The position numbers and the translations under genes are program-made. DNA of 64,000 nucleotides from Thalassotalea insulae (GTDB lineage: Bacteria > Pseudomonadota > Gammaproteobacteria > Enterobacterales > Alteromonadaceae). The notes under the pieces were generated by a model. That model made no database searches and was not told the DNA's origin. It saw only the letters and a list, made by a program, of their open reading frames with translations. Of the stretch, positions 16,432-23,501 are shown in pieces (the stretch's first letter is position 1; every line of letters starts with the position of its first letter). The stretch covers positions 2,666,001 to 2,730,000 of the forward strand of contig NZ_BSST01000001.1 of assembly GCF_030161395.1 (NCBI RefSeq), read 5' to 3'.

Positions 16432-18231
16432 TTATTTGGCTTTGAATATCGCTAACGTTAATGGCGGCAAAGTTAATGTATTATTGTTGAGTAGATTTTC
16501 TGAAGCTAATGGTGTTGACTGATAAATCAATTGATAGCTGCTATCCAGTGCTAATTCGGTCGTTTTTTGATTGTTAGCAGTGTTAAAAGCAATCAGGTAA
16601 ATGCCATTTTTATCTGATTTTTCAAGTACTACTAGCCCTGATTCAGAGTTGGTAAATAGTAACTTTTGTTGGGCGCGTTTGAGCGTTGGATGCTGATGGT
16701 AAACGCTTGCTAATTCTGCATGATACTTAAATAAAGGGTGTGCTTGATCAAAGTTGTTATCTGCCGTGGTTGCATCTGTCATTAACAAGGTTTGTCGATT
16801 ATAAGCATTAACTTTAGATGACATCATGTCCTGACGTGCTTGATGATTATCGCCTGTACCAACAAAGCCTTGTTCGTCACCGTAATAAATAACCGGTACA
16901 CCGCGGACAAAAAAACTGATAGCACTTGCCAGTTTCAAACGAACAATTATTTCTTGCTGGCTAAATTTATTACTCCGTTTAAGTAAATAGGCGAAGCGCC
17001 CCATATCATGATTGCCGGTGAAGTTAAGCAGCTGGTTGGCGTCAGGGTAAAGCGTGTCTTGGGCAAATAAATTGGCAAATACACTACCGGATTTTTCTTC
17101 AATTAAGGTTTGATAAAGTGCCGATTGCAAACCAAAATCGAGCACTGATGGTAATTTCCCTTGGTTGGTAAATTTACTCAATTCTTTTGGGTCACCACTA
17201 TAAACTTCACCAAACATAAAGAAGTTTTCAATGCCTTGTTCTGTTGCATGTGCCTTTAATGCGGGAACAAACTGCTGCCAGAACTCTATATTAACGTGTT
17301 TTACCGTGTCGATGCGAAAGCCGTCCGGTTTAAATTCCGAAATAATATTTTTGTAAATAGCTATCATGCCAGTGACTACATCAGGTGATTCAGTATTAAG
17401 ATCGTCGAGGCCAAAGAAGTCGCCATTGAGTGAATTTTCTCCTTCAAAGGTGGAATCCCCCTGATTGTGATAATGCACGGGTTCGTTAAGCCAGCTCGGA
17501 GTTTTTAAGTTTTCATTACCTTTTTGAATAACAGTGTGATATCGCTTGCCTTCAGCCATTTCTGCCAGTGAAATATAAGGGCAGGGCTCACCACTTTCTG
17601 ACCAGCCAGTACCATCTTCACCATGGCATTCTTTATATTTCACCACATCGGCGGTGTGGTTGGTGATAATGTCGAAGAAAATTTTAATATTGCGTTGATG
17701 GGCCTGAGCAATGAGCTGCTTAAGATCATCGTTTGAACCCAGGTGGGGGTCGATTTCGGTAAAATCTAACACCCAATAGCCATGGTAACCGGAAATATCG
17801 CCTTGTACAGCCTGATTGCGTAATATTGGCGTTAGCCAGATGCTGGTAACGCCGAGTTGTTCTATATAATCAAGTTTTTCGGTTAAACCTTTTAAGTCAC
17901 CGCCATGATAGGCCATGGGGTTGCTGGGCTCAAAACCGCCGTAGGAAATAGGGATATTAATATCCCCTTGGTCATTTGCTGTATTCCCGTTATAGAACCT
18001 GTCTGGCAGGACAAAATAAAACACTTCATCTTCAATTGGGCGCTGGCTATAAGGCTTAAGTTGCTTAGCCGTGATAGTTAGTGTTGTTTGTTGAATGGGT
18101 GAAGGTTGCTCGGTTTGCAACGATTGCCCTGTTTGTGGTTTACAGCCAGTTACACTGAGCAATGCCGTGGTCATTACTGCTGCTGTGAATAAGCTACGTT
18201 GTTTAAAGAATTGTTCAAGCCACTGTTTCAT
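16432..18231 (-). CDS. Alpha-amylase (GH13), lipoprotein
   Basis: A 599-aa GH13 amylase with a lipobox (LSVTGC, Cys30), so lipid-anchored and acting outside the cytosol. Barrel motifs are DIITNHTAD, GFRIDTVKH with nucleophile Asp308, MFGEVYSGD with Glu342, and FTGNHDMGRF with Asp409; a C-terminal beta domain covers about the last 90 residues. It would cut internal alpha-1,4 bonds of starch or glycogen to yield maltodextrins for the TonB receptor. It is divergent from the cytosolic alpha-glucosidase, and both share two operators of the locus. The ribosome site is weak. A GH13 subfamily cannot be assigned by eye with certainty. Confidence 0.9.
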   Translation of the reverse strand: MKQWLEQFFKQRSLFTAAVMTTALLSVTGCKPQTGQSLQTEQPSPIQQTTLTITAKQLKPYSQRPIEDEVFYFVLPDRFYNGNTANDQGDINIPISYGGFEPSNPMAYHGGDLKGLTEKLDYIEQLGVTSIWLTPILRNQAVQGDISGYHGYWVLDFTEIDPHLGSNDDLKQLIAQAHQRNIKIFFDIITNHTADVVKYKECHGEDGTGWSESGEPCPYISLAEMAEGKRYHTVIQKGNENLKTPSWLNEPVHYHNQGDSTFEGENSLNGDFFGLDDLNTESPDVVTGMIAIYKNIISEFKPDGFRIDTVKHVNIEFWQQFVPALKAHATEQGIENFFMFGEVYSGDPKELSKFTNQGKLPSVLDFGLQSALYQTLIEEKSGSVFANLFAQDTLYPDANQLLNFTGNHDMGRFAYLLKRSNKFSQQEIIVRLKLASAISFFVRGVPVIYYGDEQGFVGTGDNHQARQDMMSSKVNAYNRQTLLMTDATTADNNFDQAHPLFKYHAELASVYHQHPTLKRAQQKLLFTNSESGLVVLEKSDKNGIYLIAFNTANNQKTTELALDSSYQLIYQSTPLASENLLNNNTLTLPPLTLAIFKAK

Positions 18232-18296
18232 ATAGGTTCACTATTATTCTGCTTTGGTTTGATAGTACAAATATCCCTCTAGTAAGTATAAATATT

Positions 18297-18308
18297 ACAT
18301 ACGTATGC
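18297..18308. promoter_or_regulatory. LacI-type operator ACATACGTATGC (amylase/glucosidase promoter, 1)
   Basis: Copy of the ATACGTAT-centred palindrome 66 bp upstream of the amylase start. It lies 39 bp (start to start) from a second, perfect copy in the 210-bp divergent gap 18232-18441. Confidence 0.6.
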
Positions 18309-18335
18309 ATAGTGATTCAGTGCTTTTTTTACCAT

Positions 18336-18347
18336 GCATACGTATGC
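18336..18347. promoter_or_regulatory. LacI-type operator GCATACGTATGC (amylase/glucosidase promoter, 2)
   Basis: This is the only fully symmetric copy in the window (GCATAC/GTATGC) and so the best guess at the consensus. It lies 95 bp upstream of the glucosidase start. Confidence 0.65.
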
Positions 18348-18441
18348 AGGATCATTGCACTAATTAAGGGGGCTACTTATGCTTAGTGACGTTGTAATTT
18401 GTTGGTGGAAATTTTAATAACTGCCAATAAAGCTAATAATA

Positions 18442-20082
18442 ATGAATTGGACGGTTATGGAAATTCAACCTTGGTGGCGTGGCGCCGTAATTTATCAAAT
18501 TTATCCTCGTAGTTTTATGGATGCCAATAATGATGGTATTGGCGATCTGGCAGGAATTATCACTAAGCTTCCGTATGTGAAAAGCTTAGGTGTAGATGCT
18601 ATTTGGATTTCGCCATTTTTTAAATCGCCAATGAAAGATTTTGGCTATGATATTAGCGGCTATCGCGAAATTGACCCGATGTTTGGCACCATGGCTGATT
18701 TTGATCAGTTGATGGCACAAGCAAAAGAACAGAATTTAAAGGTGATCATTGATCAGGTGTTAAGCCATACATCCGATCAACATCCATGGTTTATCGAAAG
18801 CCGTCAGGATAAGACTAATGCCAAAGCAGACTGGTATGTCTGGGCAGATGCTAATGAAGATGGCACACCGCCGAATAACTGGTTATCAATTTTTGGTGGC
18901 TGTGCCTGGCAGTGGGAACCGCGTCGTCAACAGTATTATTTGCATAACTTTTTAACCTCACAACCAGATTTAAACTTTCATAATCCAGAGGTGCGAAAAG
19001 CGGTACTGGAAAACGTTAAATTCTGGTTAGACAAAGGTGTCGATGGCTTCCGTCTTGATGCGATTAACTTTTGTTTTCATGATAAAGAGTTACGAGACAA
19101 TCCGGCAAAAGCACCAGCGGATCGTCAGGGACGTGGCTTTAGTGAAGATAATCCATATGCGTTTCAGTATCATTATTACAATAATACTCAACCAGAAAAT
19201 ATTGCTTTTATGGAAGAGATCCGTGGCTTAATGGATCAGTATCCTGGCGTCGTAACGCTAGGAGAAATATCGTCGGAAGATTCGTTGCAAACCATGGCAG
19301 AATATACTCAGGGGGATAAACGCCTACATATGGCCTATAGCTTTGAGCTGTTAACCCCAGATGGTAGCCCGAGTTATATTCGTCAAACGGTGGAAGCGCT
19401 AGAAGGCAAACTTGCTGATGGCTGGCCGTGTTGGGCAATTGGTAATCACGATGTTACGCGGGTTGCCAGTCGCTGGGCGACAGCTGAAACTCGTGAGCTG
19501 CAAAGTAAAATGTTTAATGCTTTACTCGCCTCACTGCGCGGTAGCGTTTGCAGCTATCAAGGGGAAGAGCTGGGCTTAAGTGAAGCAGATATCGCGTTTG
19601 ATGATTTACAGGATCCATACGGTATTACCTTCTGGCCAACATTTAAAGGCCGTGATGGTTGTCGTACGCCAATGCCGTGGCAAAGCGCTGAAGTTAACGC
19701 CGGTTTCTCTCAAGTAGAGCGCCCATGGTTGCCGGTTAGTGAACAGCATCAAGCTCACGCTGTTGCAGTGCAGGAAAATGATCAAGCCTCGGTGTTAACG
19801 GCATATCGCACTTTCCTTAACTGGCGTAAAACACAGGCGGCGTTGCGTTTTGGTGAGATAGAATTTTTGGTTAGTGACGATGAAAAGCTAGTGTTTACTC
19901 GCCAATATCAGGGCGAGAAACTGTTAGTGGTAGCGAATTTCACTGATCAACCAATCAGCTATCAGCTAAGCACAGAAAAAGTGCAGCTATTAGATGGTCA
20001 TGGCTTTAGCTTGCCGACTATTTCACAACAGACCAATCAACTCGAACTGTCACCATTTCAAATCGCGTATTTAGTTATTTAA
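18442..20082 (+). CDS. Cytosolic alpha-glucosidase, GH13 (GH13_23-like)
   Basis: A 546-aa GH13 exo-acting alpha-glucosidase without signal peptide, so cytosolic. It begins WWRGAVIYQIYPRSFMDANN as in oligo-1,6-glucosidase/alpha-glucosidase relatives. Catalytic residues are Asp206 in GFRLDAINF, Glu275 in LGEISSED and Asp337 in GNHDVTR. The spacing of 69 and 62 residues equals what I recall for the Halomonas GH13_23 alpha-glucosidase. It would hydrolyse maltose and short maltodextrins to glucose after MFS uptake. The start is uncertain: neither the ATG at 18442 nor that at 18457 has a clear ribosome site. The gene is divergent from the amylase and under the same operators. Confidence 0.88.
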   Translation: MNWTVMEIQPWWRGAVIYQIYPRSFMDANNDGIGDLAGIITKLPYVKSLGVDAIWISPFFKSPMKDFGYDISGYREIDPMFGTMADFDQLMAQAKEQNLKVIIDQVLSHTSDQHPWFIESRQDKTNAKADWYVWADANEDGTPPNNWLSIFGGCAWQWEPRRQQYYLHNFLTSQPDLNFHNPEVRKAVLENVKFWLDKGVDGFRLDAINFCFHDKELRDNPAKAPADRQGRGFSEDNPYAFQYHYYNNTQPENIAFMEEIRGLMDQYPGVVTLGEISSEDSLQTMAEYTQGDKRLHMAYSFELLTPDGSPSYIRQTVEALEGKLADGWPCWAIGNHDVTRVASRWATAETRELQSKMFNALLASLRGSVCSYQGEELGLSEADIAFDDLQDPYGITFWPTFKGRDGCRTPMPWQSAEVNAGFSQVERPWLPVSEQHQAHAVAVQENDQASVLTAYRTFLNWRKTQAALRFGEIEFLVSDDEKLVFTRQYQGEKLLVVANFTDQPISYQLSTEKVQLLDGHGFSLPTISQQTNQLELSPFQIAYLVI

Positions 20083-20114
20083 CTATTTACTATTACATTA
20101 GATGTAGTACAACG

Positions 20115-20152
20115 AATACCATGGCATGACGTGATTGCCGTGGTATTTTTTT
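20115..20152 (+). terminator. Terminator after the alpha-glucosidase
   Basis: A 12-bp stem with one mismatch (AATACCATGGCA / TGCCGTGGTATT), 9-nt loop, followed by a run of T. Confidence 0.8.
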
Positions 20153-20264
20153 GTCTGAACTTCTGGCGTTGGTATAAGATGAGTTGTTGAACAACTCATT
20201 TGCATTTTACCTTAGGTTTGCGATACAAAGTAGCACAGGGAGTGTTAATCAATGGTGGGCCAGT

Positions 20265-21515
20265 ATGGTAAATGTTCGGCAAGCATCACCGACGATAGCG
20301 CAACAGATCGCGTCGTTATATCAACGAGAGTCCGGTGCGGTGTTAGCTACACTTATTCGTTTGCTAAACGGTGATTTTGACTTGGCAGAAGAAGCGCTGC
20401 AAGAGGCATTTACCGCTGCACTGTTACAATGGCAGGAAGAAGGAATACCGGAAAAACCAAGAGCCTGGTTAATTTCAACCGGTCGTTTTAAAGCCATAGA
20501 TCGCCTACGTAAGCACAGTCGTTTACAGAAATACCAAAATGAAACGGCTAGCGATTTGGCAACTACTGTCGAATCGCTAGAATCGGATCAATTAATTGAA
20601 GATGATTTACTACGATTAATTTTCACCTGCTGTCATCCAAGTTTAGCAATGGAAGCCAGGCTAGCGCTAACCTTACGGGAAGTGTGTGGCTTAACTACCG
20701 AAGCGATAGCTGCCGCATTTTTAGTACCGGTTCCAACCTTGGCACAACGTATTGTTCGAGCTAAGAATAAAATACGTGATGCCAAAATTCCTTATGAAAT
20801 TCCTGAACAACAGGCATTAGCTGAACGCTTATCTGCAGTATTGTCTGTTTGTTATTTACTTTTTAATGAAGGCTATTCAGCCAGTAACGGCAAACACATT
20901 ATCCGTTCTGAATTGTCCAATGAAGCAATACGTTTAACCAGATTAGTGTATGGTTTGATGCCTGATAGCGAAGTTACCGGTTTACTTGCCTTGATGTTGC
21001 TGCATGATGCTCGGCGCGCAGCGAGAGTGGATAAAAATGGCGATTTAGTAGCGTTGGAACAACAAGACAGAGCCTTATGGTGCCGAGCGCAAATAGATGA
21101 AGGAGGGCAACTGGTCGTTAAGGCTTTATCGGTTGCTAATCCAGGTGTATATAGCTTACAGGCGGCTATAGCTGCCGTTCACGACGAGGCTCCTACTTTT
21201 GAGGACACTGACTGGGCTGAAATCACCGGCTTATATCAGGCCTTATTAGCGATTAACCCTTCGCCTGTTTATGGTTTAAATCATGCTGTGGCACTGGCGA
21301 TGAGAGATGGTCCTGAAGCCGGGTTAGCAGCGATAGCGGCGATAGCACAACATCAAGCGCTTAAAAATTATTATTTGCTCTATGCGGCAAAAGCAGATTT
21401 GTACAGAAAATTAGGAAAAACCCAAGACGCGTTAATTGCCTATCAAACGGCATTAGACTTGACGGAACAAGAGCCAGAACAGCGTTTTATTGAAAAACGT
21501 ATCGCTGAGTTATAA
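20265..21515 (+). CDS. ECF sigma factor, ECF42-like with C-terminal TPR-type extension
   Basis: A sigma-70-family extracytoplasmic-function factor. Region 2 lies at about 5-75 (FDLAEEALQEAFTAALLQW, then RAWLISTGRFKAIDRLRKH) and region 4 at about 110-165 (LTLREVCGLTTEAIAAAFLV, PTLAQRIVRAKNKI). A long helical C-terminus of about 240 residues, ending in TPR-like repeats, is the mark of the ECF42 group, which has no classical anti-sigma and is genetically linked to DGPF/YCII proteins. Exactly such a protein lies downstream at 22833. The frame opens at 20184; the ATG at 20265 removes an unlikely leader and gives the common 416-aa length, but the start is not settled. A candidate self-type promoter follows at 21541. 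Confidence 0.88.
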   Translation: MVNVRQASPTIAQQIASLYQRESGAVLATLIRLLNGDFDLAEEALQEAFTAALLQWQEEGIPEKPRAWLISTGRFKAIDRLRKHSRLQKYQNETASDLATTVESLESDQLIEDDLLRLIFTCCHPSLAMEARLALTLREVCGLTTEAIAAAFLVPVPTLAQRIVRAKNKIRDAKIPYEIPEQQALAERLSAVLSVCYLLFNEGYSASNGKHIIRSELSNEAIRLTRLVYGLMPDSEVTGLLALMLLHDARRAARVDKNGDLVALEQQDRALWCRAQIDEGGQLVVKALSVANPGVYSLQAAIAAVHDEAPTFEDTDWAEITGLYQALLAINPSPVYGLNHAVALAMRDGPEAGLAAIAAIAQHQALKNYYLLYAAKADLYRKLGKTQDALIAYQTALDLTEQEPEQRFIEKRIAEL

Positions 21516-21540
21516 AAAATTTAAAATTTTTTTATATGGT

Positions 21541-21566
21541 TGTCGAATTGCGTCTGACTTATACGA
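21541..21566 (+). promoter_or_regulatory. Candidate ECF42-type promoter (TGTCGA-N17-CGA)
   Basis: TGTCGA at 21541-21546 and CGA at 21564-21566 with a 17-bp spacer, 25 bp after the sigma factor stop. As I recall, ECF42 promoters in Streptomyces carry TGTCGA at -35 and CGA-type sequence at -10. The site points towards the VOC / DUF1428 / YCII genes but is separated from them by the MITE. Confidence 0.5.
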
Positions 21567-21596
21567 TTATTTAGTAATTAGAGCTGGTTCTAATTA

Positions 21597-21861
21597 GGGG
21601 CTGTTGATCTTTTAAGTTTATTTTTGCAGTAATCTGTTTGGTATTTATACAAGGCAGCGCTTGTGAAGTGTAGTTGTTCTACTCGAATCAAGCGATAACA
21701 CAGTAGAAATGCCAAACAGGTGCTGCCCGAAGGGTTCAACTAAACGCCTCCTGCTCTTTGTTACTTGAATTAACCATAGAATGACTATGCAAGAATCCAA
21801 GTGCCGCGAGCAGAAGGCGTTTACCTTGAACAAAATTCAAACAGCAAAGTTCAACAGCCCC
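21597..21861. mobile_element. MITE, about 265 bp, TA-flanked, with 18-bp terminal inverted repeats
   Basis: The ends GGGGCTGTTGATCTTT and AAAGTTCAACAGCCCC are inverted repeats with one mismatch. They are flanked by TA on both sides (21595-21596 and 21862-21863), as for IS630/Tc1-type insertion. Inside, two further imperfect inverted repeats are visible: CTGTTTGGTATTT with AAATGCCAAACAG, and a roughly 24-bp pair at 21736-21758 and 21807-21830. No ORF for a transposase exists. It lies in the leader between the sigma-type promoter and the VOC gene, so its folded RNA would be part of that transcript. Confidence 0.75.
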
Positions 21862-21895
21862 TACTATTTATTAAAAAGGAATGGAGTATTAGGTT

Positions 21896-22309
21896 ATGAC
21901 AAAAATGATTTTTATCAATCTTCCGGTGAAAGATTTAACGGCATCGATGAAGTTTTATCAGGCGTTGGGGTTTGAAAATAATCCTCAATTTACTGATGAC
22001 ACCGCTGCTTGCATGGTATGGAGTGAAGCGATTCATGTGATGCTGCTCACGCATGATAAGTGGCGACATTTTACACAACGACCGATCCCGGATAGCACTC
22101 ATAGTGAAGTGATGTTGGCGTTGTCATTAGACCATAAGGAAAAAGTCGATTTGATGACAAATACCGCAGCTGAATGTGGCGGTGTTGCCGATATTAATGC
22201 TCCGCAGGATCATGGCGTTATGTATGGCCGGGCATTTACCGACCTTGACGGTCATGTTTGGGAAGTGATGTGGATGGATCCCGCTGCATTTGCCAGCGAA
22301 GCTAAATAA
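21896..22309 (+). CDS. VOC family (glyoxalase/PhnB-like) protein
   Basis: A 137-aa single vicinal-oxygen-chelate fold protein (start FINLPVKDLTASMKFYQALGF, end FTDLDGHVWEVMWMD), made of paired beta-alpha-beta-beta-beta modules. The C-terminal Glu of WEV is a usual metal ligand. Members act as lyases, isomerases or drug-binding proteins; the reaction here is unknown. It is the first gene after the ECF42-type sigma gene and the MITE, followed at 37 bp by DUF1428 and then the YCII gene, forming the stress-type set commonly linked to ECF42. GGAG lies about 11 bases before the ATG. Confidence 0.85.
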   Translation: MTKMIFINLPVKDLTASMKFYQALGFENNPQFTDDTAACMVWSEAIHVMLLTHDKWRHFTQRPIPDSTHSEVMLALSLDHKEKVDLMTNTAAECGGVADINAPQDHGVMYGRAFTDLDGHVWEVMWMDPAAFASEAK

Positions 22310-22346
22310 ATGATTAATATCGGCTAGTGAAAACAAGGAGTTTAAA

Positions 22347-22718
22347 ATGAATTATATTGATGGCGTTATTTTAGCAGTACCTAAAGCCAATAAAGAAAAA
22401 TTTACCGAGCATGCACTAAAGTTTGATCAAGCTTTTATTGAATGGGGCGCTTTGCGAGTGGTGGAATGCTGGGAAGATGATGTACCTGACGGCAAACAGA
22501 CGGACTTTCGCCGGGCTGTTCAGGCTCAACCGGATGAAGATATTGTTTTTTCCTGGGTTGAATGGCCGGACAAAGCAACTCGTGATGCCGGTATGGAGAA
22601 GATGCAAGCGGCAATGGAAACGGACACTAGAGTTAGCATGGAACACAACCCTATGCCATTTGATGGTATGCGTTTGATTTATGGCGGTTTTAAACCGATT
22701 ATTCAGTTAAATCAATAA
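22347..22718 (+). CDS. DUF1428 family protein (YbaA-like)
   Basis: A 123-aa protein with the DUF1428 signature: N-terminal MNYIDGVILAVP, the central WGALRVVECWEDDVPDGKQTDF block, and the C-terminal MPFDGMRLIYGGF. The family is a dimeric alpha-beta-barrel (ferredoxin-like) fold of unknown function related to NIPSNAP/YCII-type barrels. AAGGAG precedes the ATG at a good distance. Linked to the VOC and YCII genes, so probably in the same ECF-controlled response. Confidence 0.88.
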   Translation: MNYIDGVILAVPKANKEKFTEHALKFDQAFIEWGALRVVECWEDDVPDGKQTDFRRAVQAQPDEDIVFSWVEWPDKATRDAGMEKMQAAMETDTRVSMEHNPMPFDGMRLIYGGFKPIIQLNQ

Positions 22719-22754
22719 TAGGTATTGTCAGGTGTAAGTGTATTGCCACTTACC

Positions 22755-22790
22755 CCTTAACTTAAACCTTAACTTAAACCTAAACTTAAG
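22755..22790. repeat. Three tandem 12-bp repeats (CCTTAACTTAAA)
   Basis: Two identical copies and a third with small changes lie in the 114-bp gap between the DUF1428 and YCII genes. Could be slippage-prone spacer or a weak regulatory array; no hairpin is evident. Confidence 0.75.
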
Positions 22791-22832
22791 CGTTGACCGC
22801 CGAAAGTAACGATAGAATGACAAGGAAATTGA

Positions 22833-23201
22833 ATGAAATATCTATGCTTGGTTTATTATGATGAAAAACAAATGCAGAGCCTGAGCCAGCAGCAATGGGA
22901 TGATTTAAATCAAGAATGTATCTCTTGCGTCGAAGGATTAGTTTCTGCTGGAAATTTTATTGATGGTGCGCCGTTAATGCCCACTGATTCGGCATTAACT
23001 TTGCGAATGAGAGATGAAAAGCCTTTGATCACAGATGGCCCCTTTGCTGAAACAAAGGAACAATTAGCTGGTTTTTATATGTTAGAGGCCAGAGATATGA
23101 ATGATGCGCTGAGGTTAGCACAAAAAATACCTCCTGCACGTTATGGTAGTGTTGAGATCAGACCGGTTCGTGAATTGCGCACTAATGATAATGAGAGATA
23201 A
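22833..23201 (+). CDS. YCII/DGPF domain protein
   Basis: A 122-aa YCII-related protein with MKYLCLVYYDE at the start, ALTLRMRDEKPLITDGPFAETKEQLAGFY in the middle (the DGPF signature lies within this block) and a C-terminal PARYGSVEIRPVREL. DGPF proteins are the hallmark partners of ECF42 sigma factors and have been proposed to be linked to their control, though the mechanism is not settled. ACAAGGAA lies before the ATG. This is the last gene of the sigma / VOC / DUF1428 / YCII set. Confidence 0.9.
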   Translation: MKYLCLVYYDEKQMQSLSQQQWDDLNQECISCVEGLVSAGNFIDGAPLMPTDSALTLRMRDEKPLITDGPFAETKEQLAGFYMLEARDMNDALRLAQKIPPARYGSVEIRPVRELRTNDNER

Positions 23202-23294
23202 TATTGCCCGCTAACTTCGCTGGGTTACAGAGACTGATAAAATTTATTATTTTAGCTCTGGACAACAGCTTGGTTTTTCAGGTAAATTTTCGTT

Positions 23295-23372
23295 ATGAAA
23301 ATTTCTTTAGTTATATACACTGCTATTCGATTTATGCGCCCCTGGGAGATTCATGGCTCGGGCGGCAGATAA
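23295..23372 (+). CDS. Possible 25-aa leader or precursor peptide before the PheRS-like gene
   Basis: ATG to TAA, 25 codons, ending RPWEIHGSGGR. It lies in the 300-bp gap 23202-23501, and its stop codon falls inside the perfect 16-bp palindrome CAGATAATATTATCTG (23366-23381). A strong terminator follows 20 bp later, then the PheRS-like gene. The ribosome site (CAGGT, about 10 bases upstream) is modest. The codons are not rich in Phe (only one), so classical Phe attenuation is not obvious. It could be a leader peptide, a short secreted or modified peptide, or chance. Confidence 0.35.
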   Translation: MKISLVIYTAIRFMRPWEIHGSGGR

Positions 23373-23391
23373 TATTATCTGATTTTTGCGG

Positions 23392-23420
23392 AAAACCCCT
23401 GGGCACCCCCAGGGGTTTTT
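23392..23420 (+). terminator. Strong terminator/attenuator upstream of the PheRS-like gene
   Basis: The perfect 12-bp stem AAAACCCCTGGG / CCCAGGGGTTTT with a 4-nt loop runs into TTTTT, 82 bp before the ATG of the PheRS-like gene and in its direction. The 8-mer CCCCTGGG of the left arm also occurs at 23339-23346 inside the small ORF, so the right arm has two possible partners. It could end the YCII transcript or attenuate the next gene. Confidence 0.85.
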
Positions 23421-23501
23421 CGTTTTGGTCAGTTATTTTCTTCTTTGAAGAGGCTAACTGGCTAAGTTCTCCGCACTAGATAACTTAAAGGAGAAACAAA
23501 A

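Noticed and set aside
21645..21833. Small reverse open frame in the MITE
   Set aside because: The element consists of inverted repeats and the predicted peptide has no transposase features.
23204..23479. 91-codon open frame from TTG between the YCII and PheRS-like genes
   Set aside because: It runs through the 12-bp terminator stem and its T run, has no ribosome site, and shows no family resemblance. The shorter ORF 23295-23372 ends before the terminator and is more plausible.
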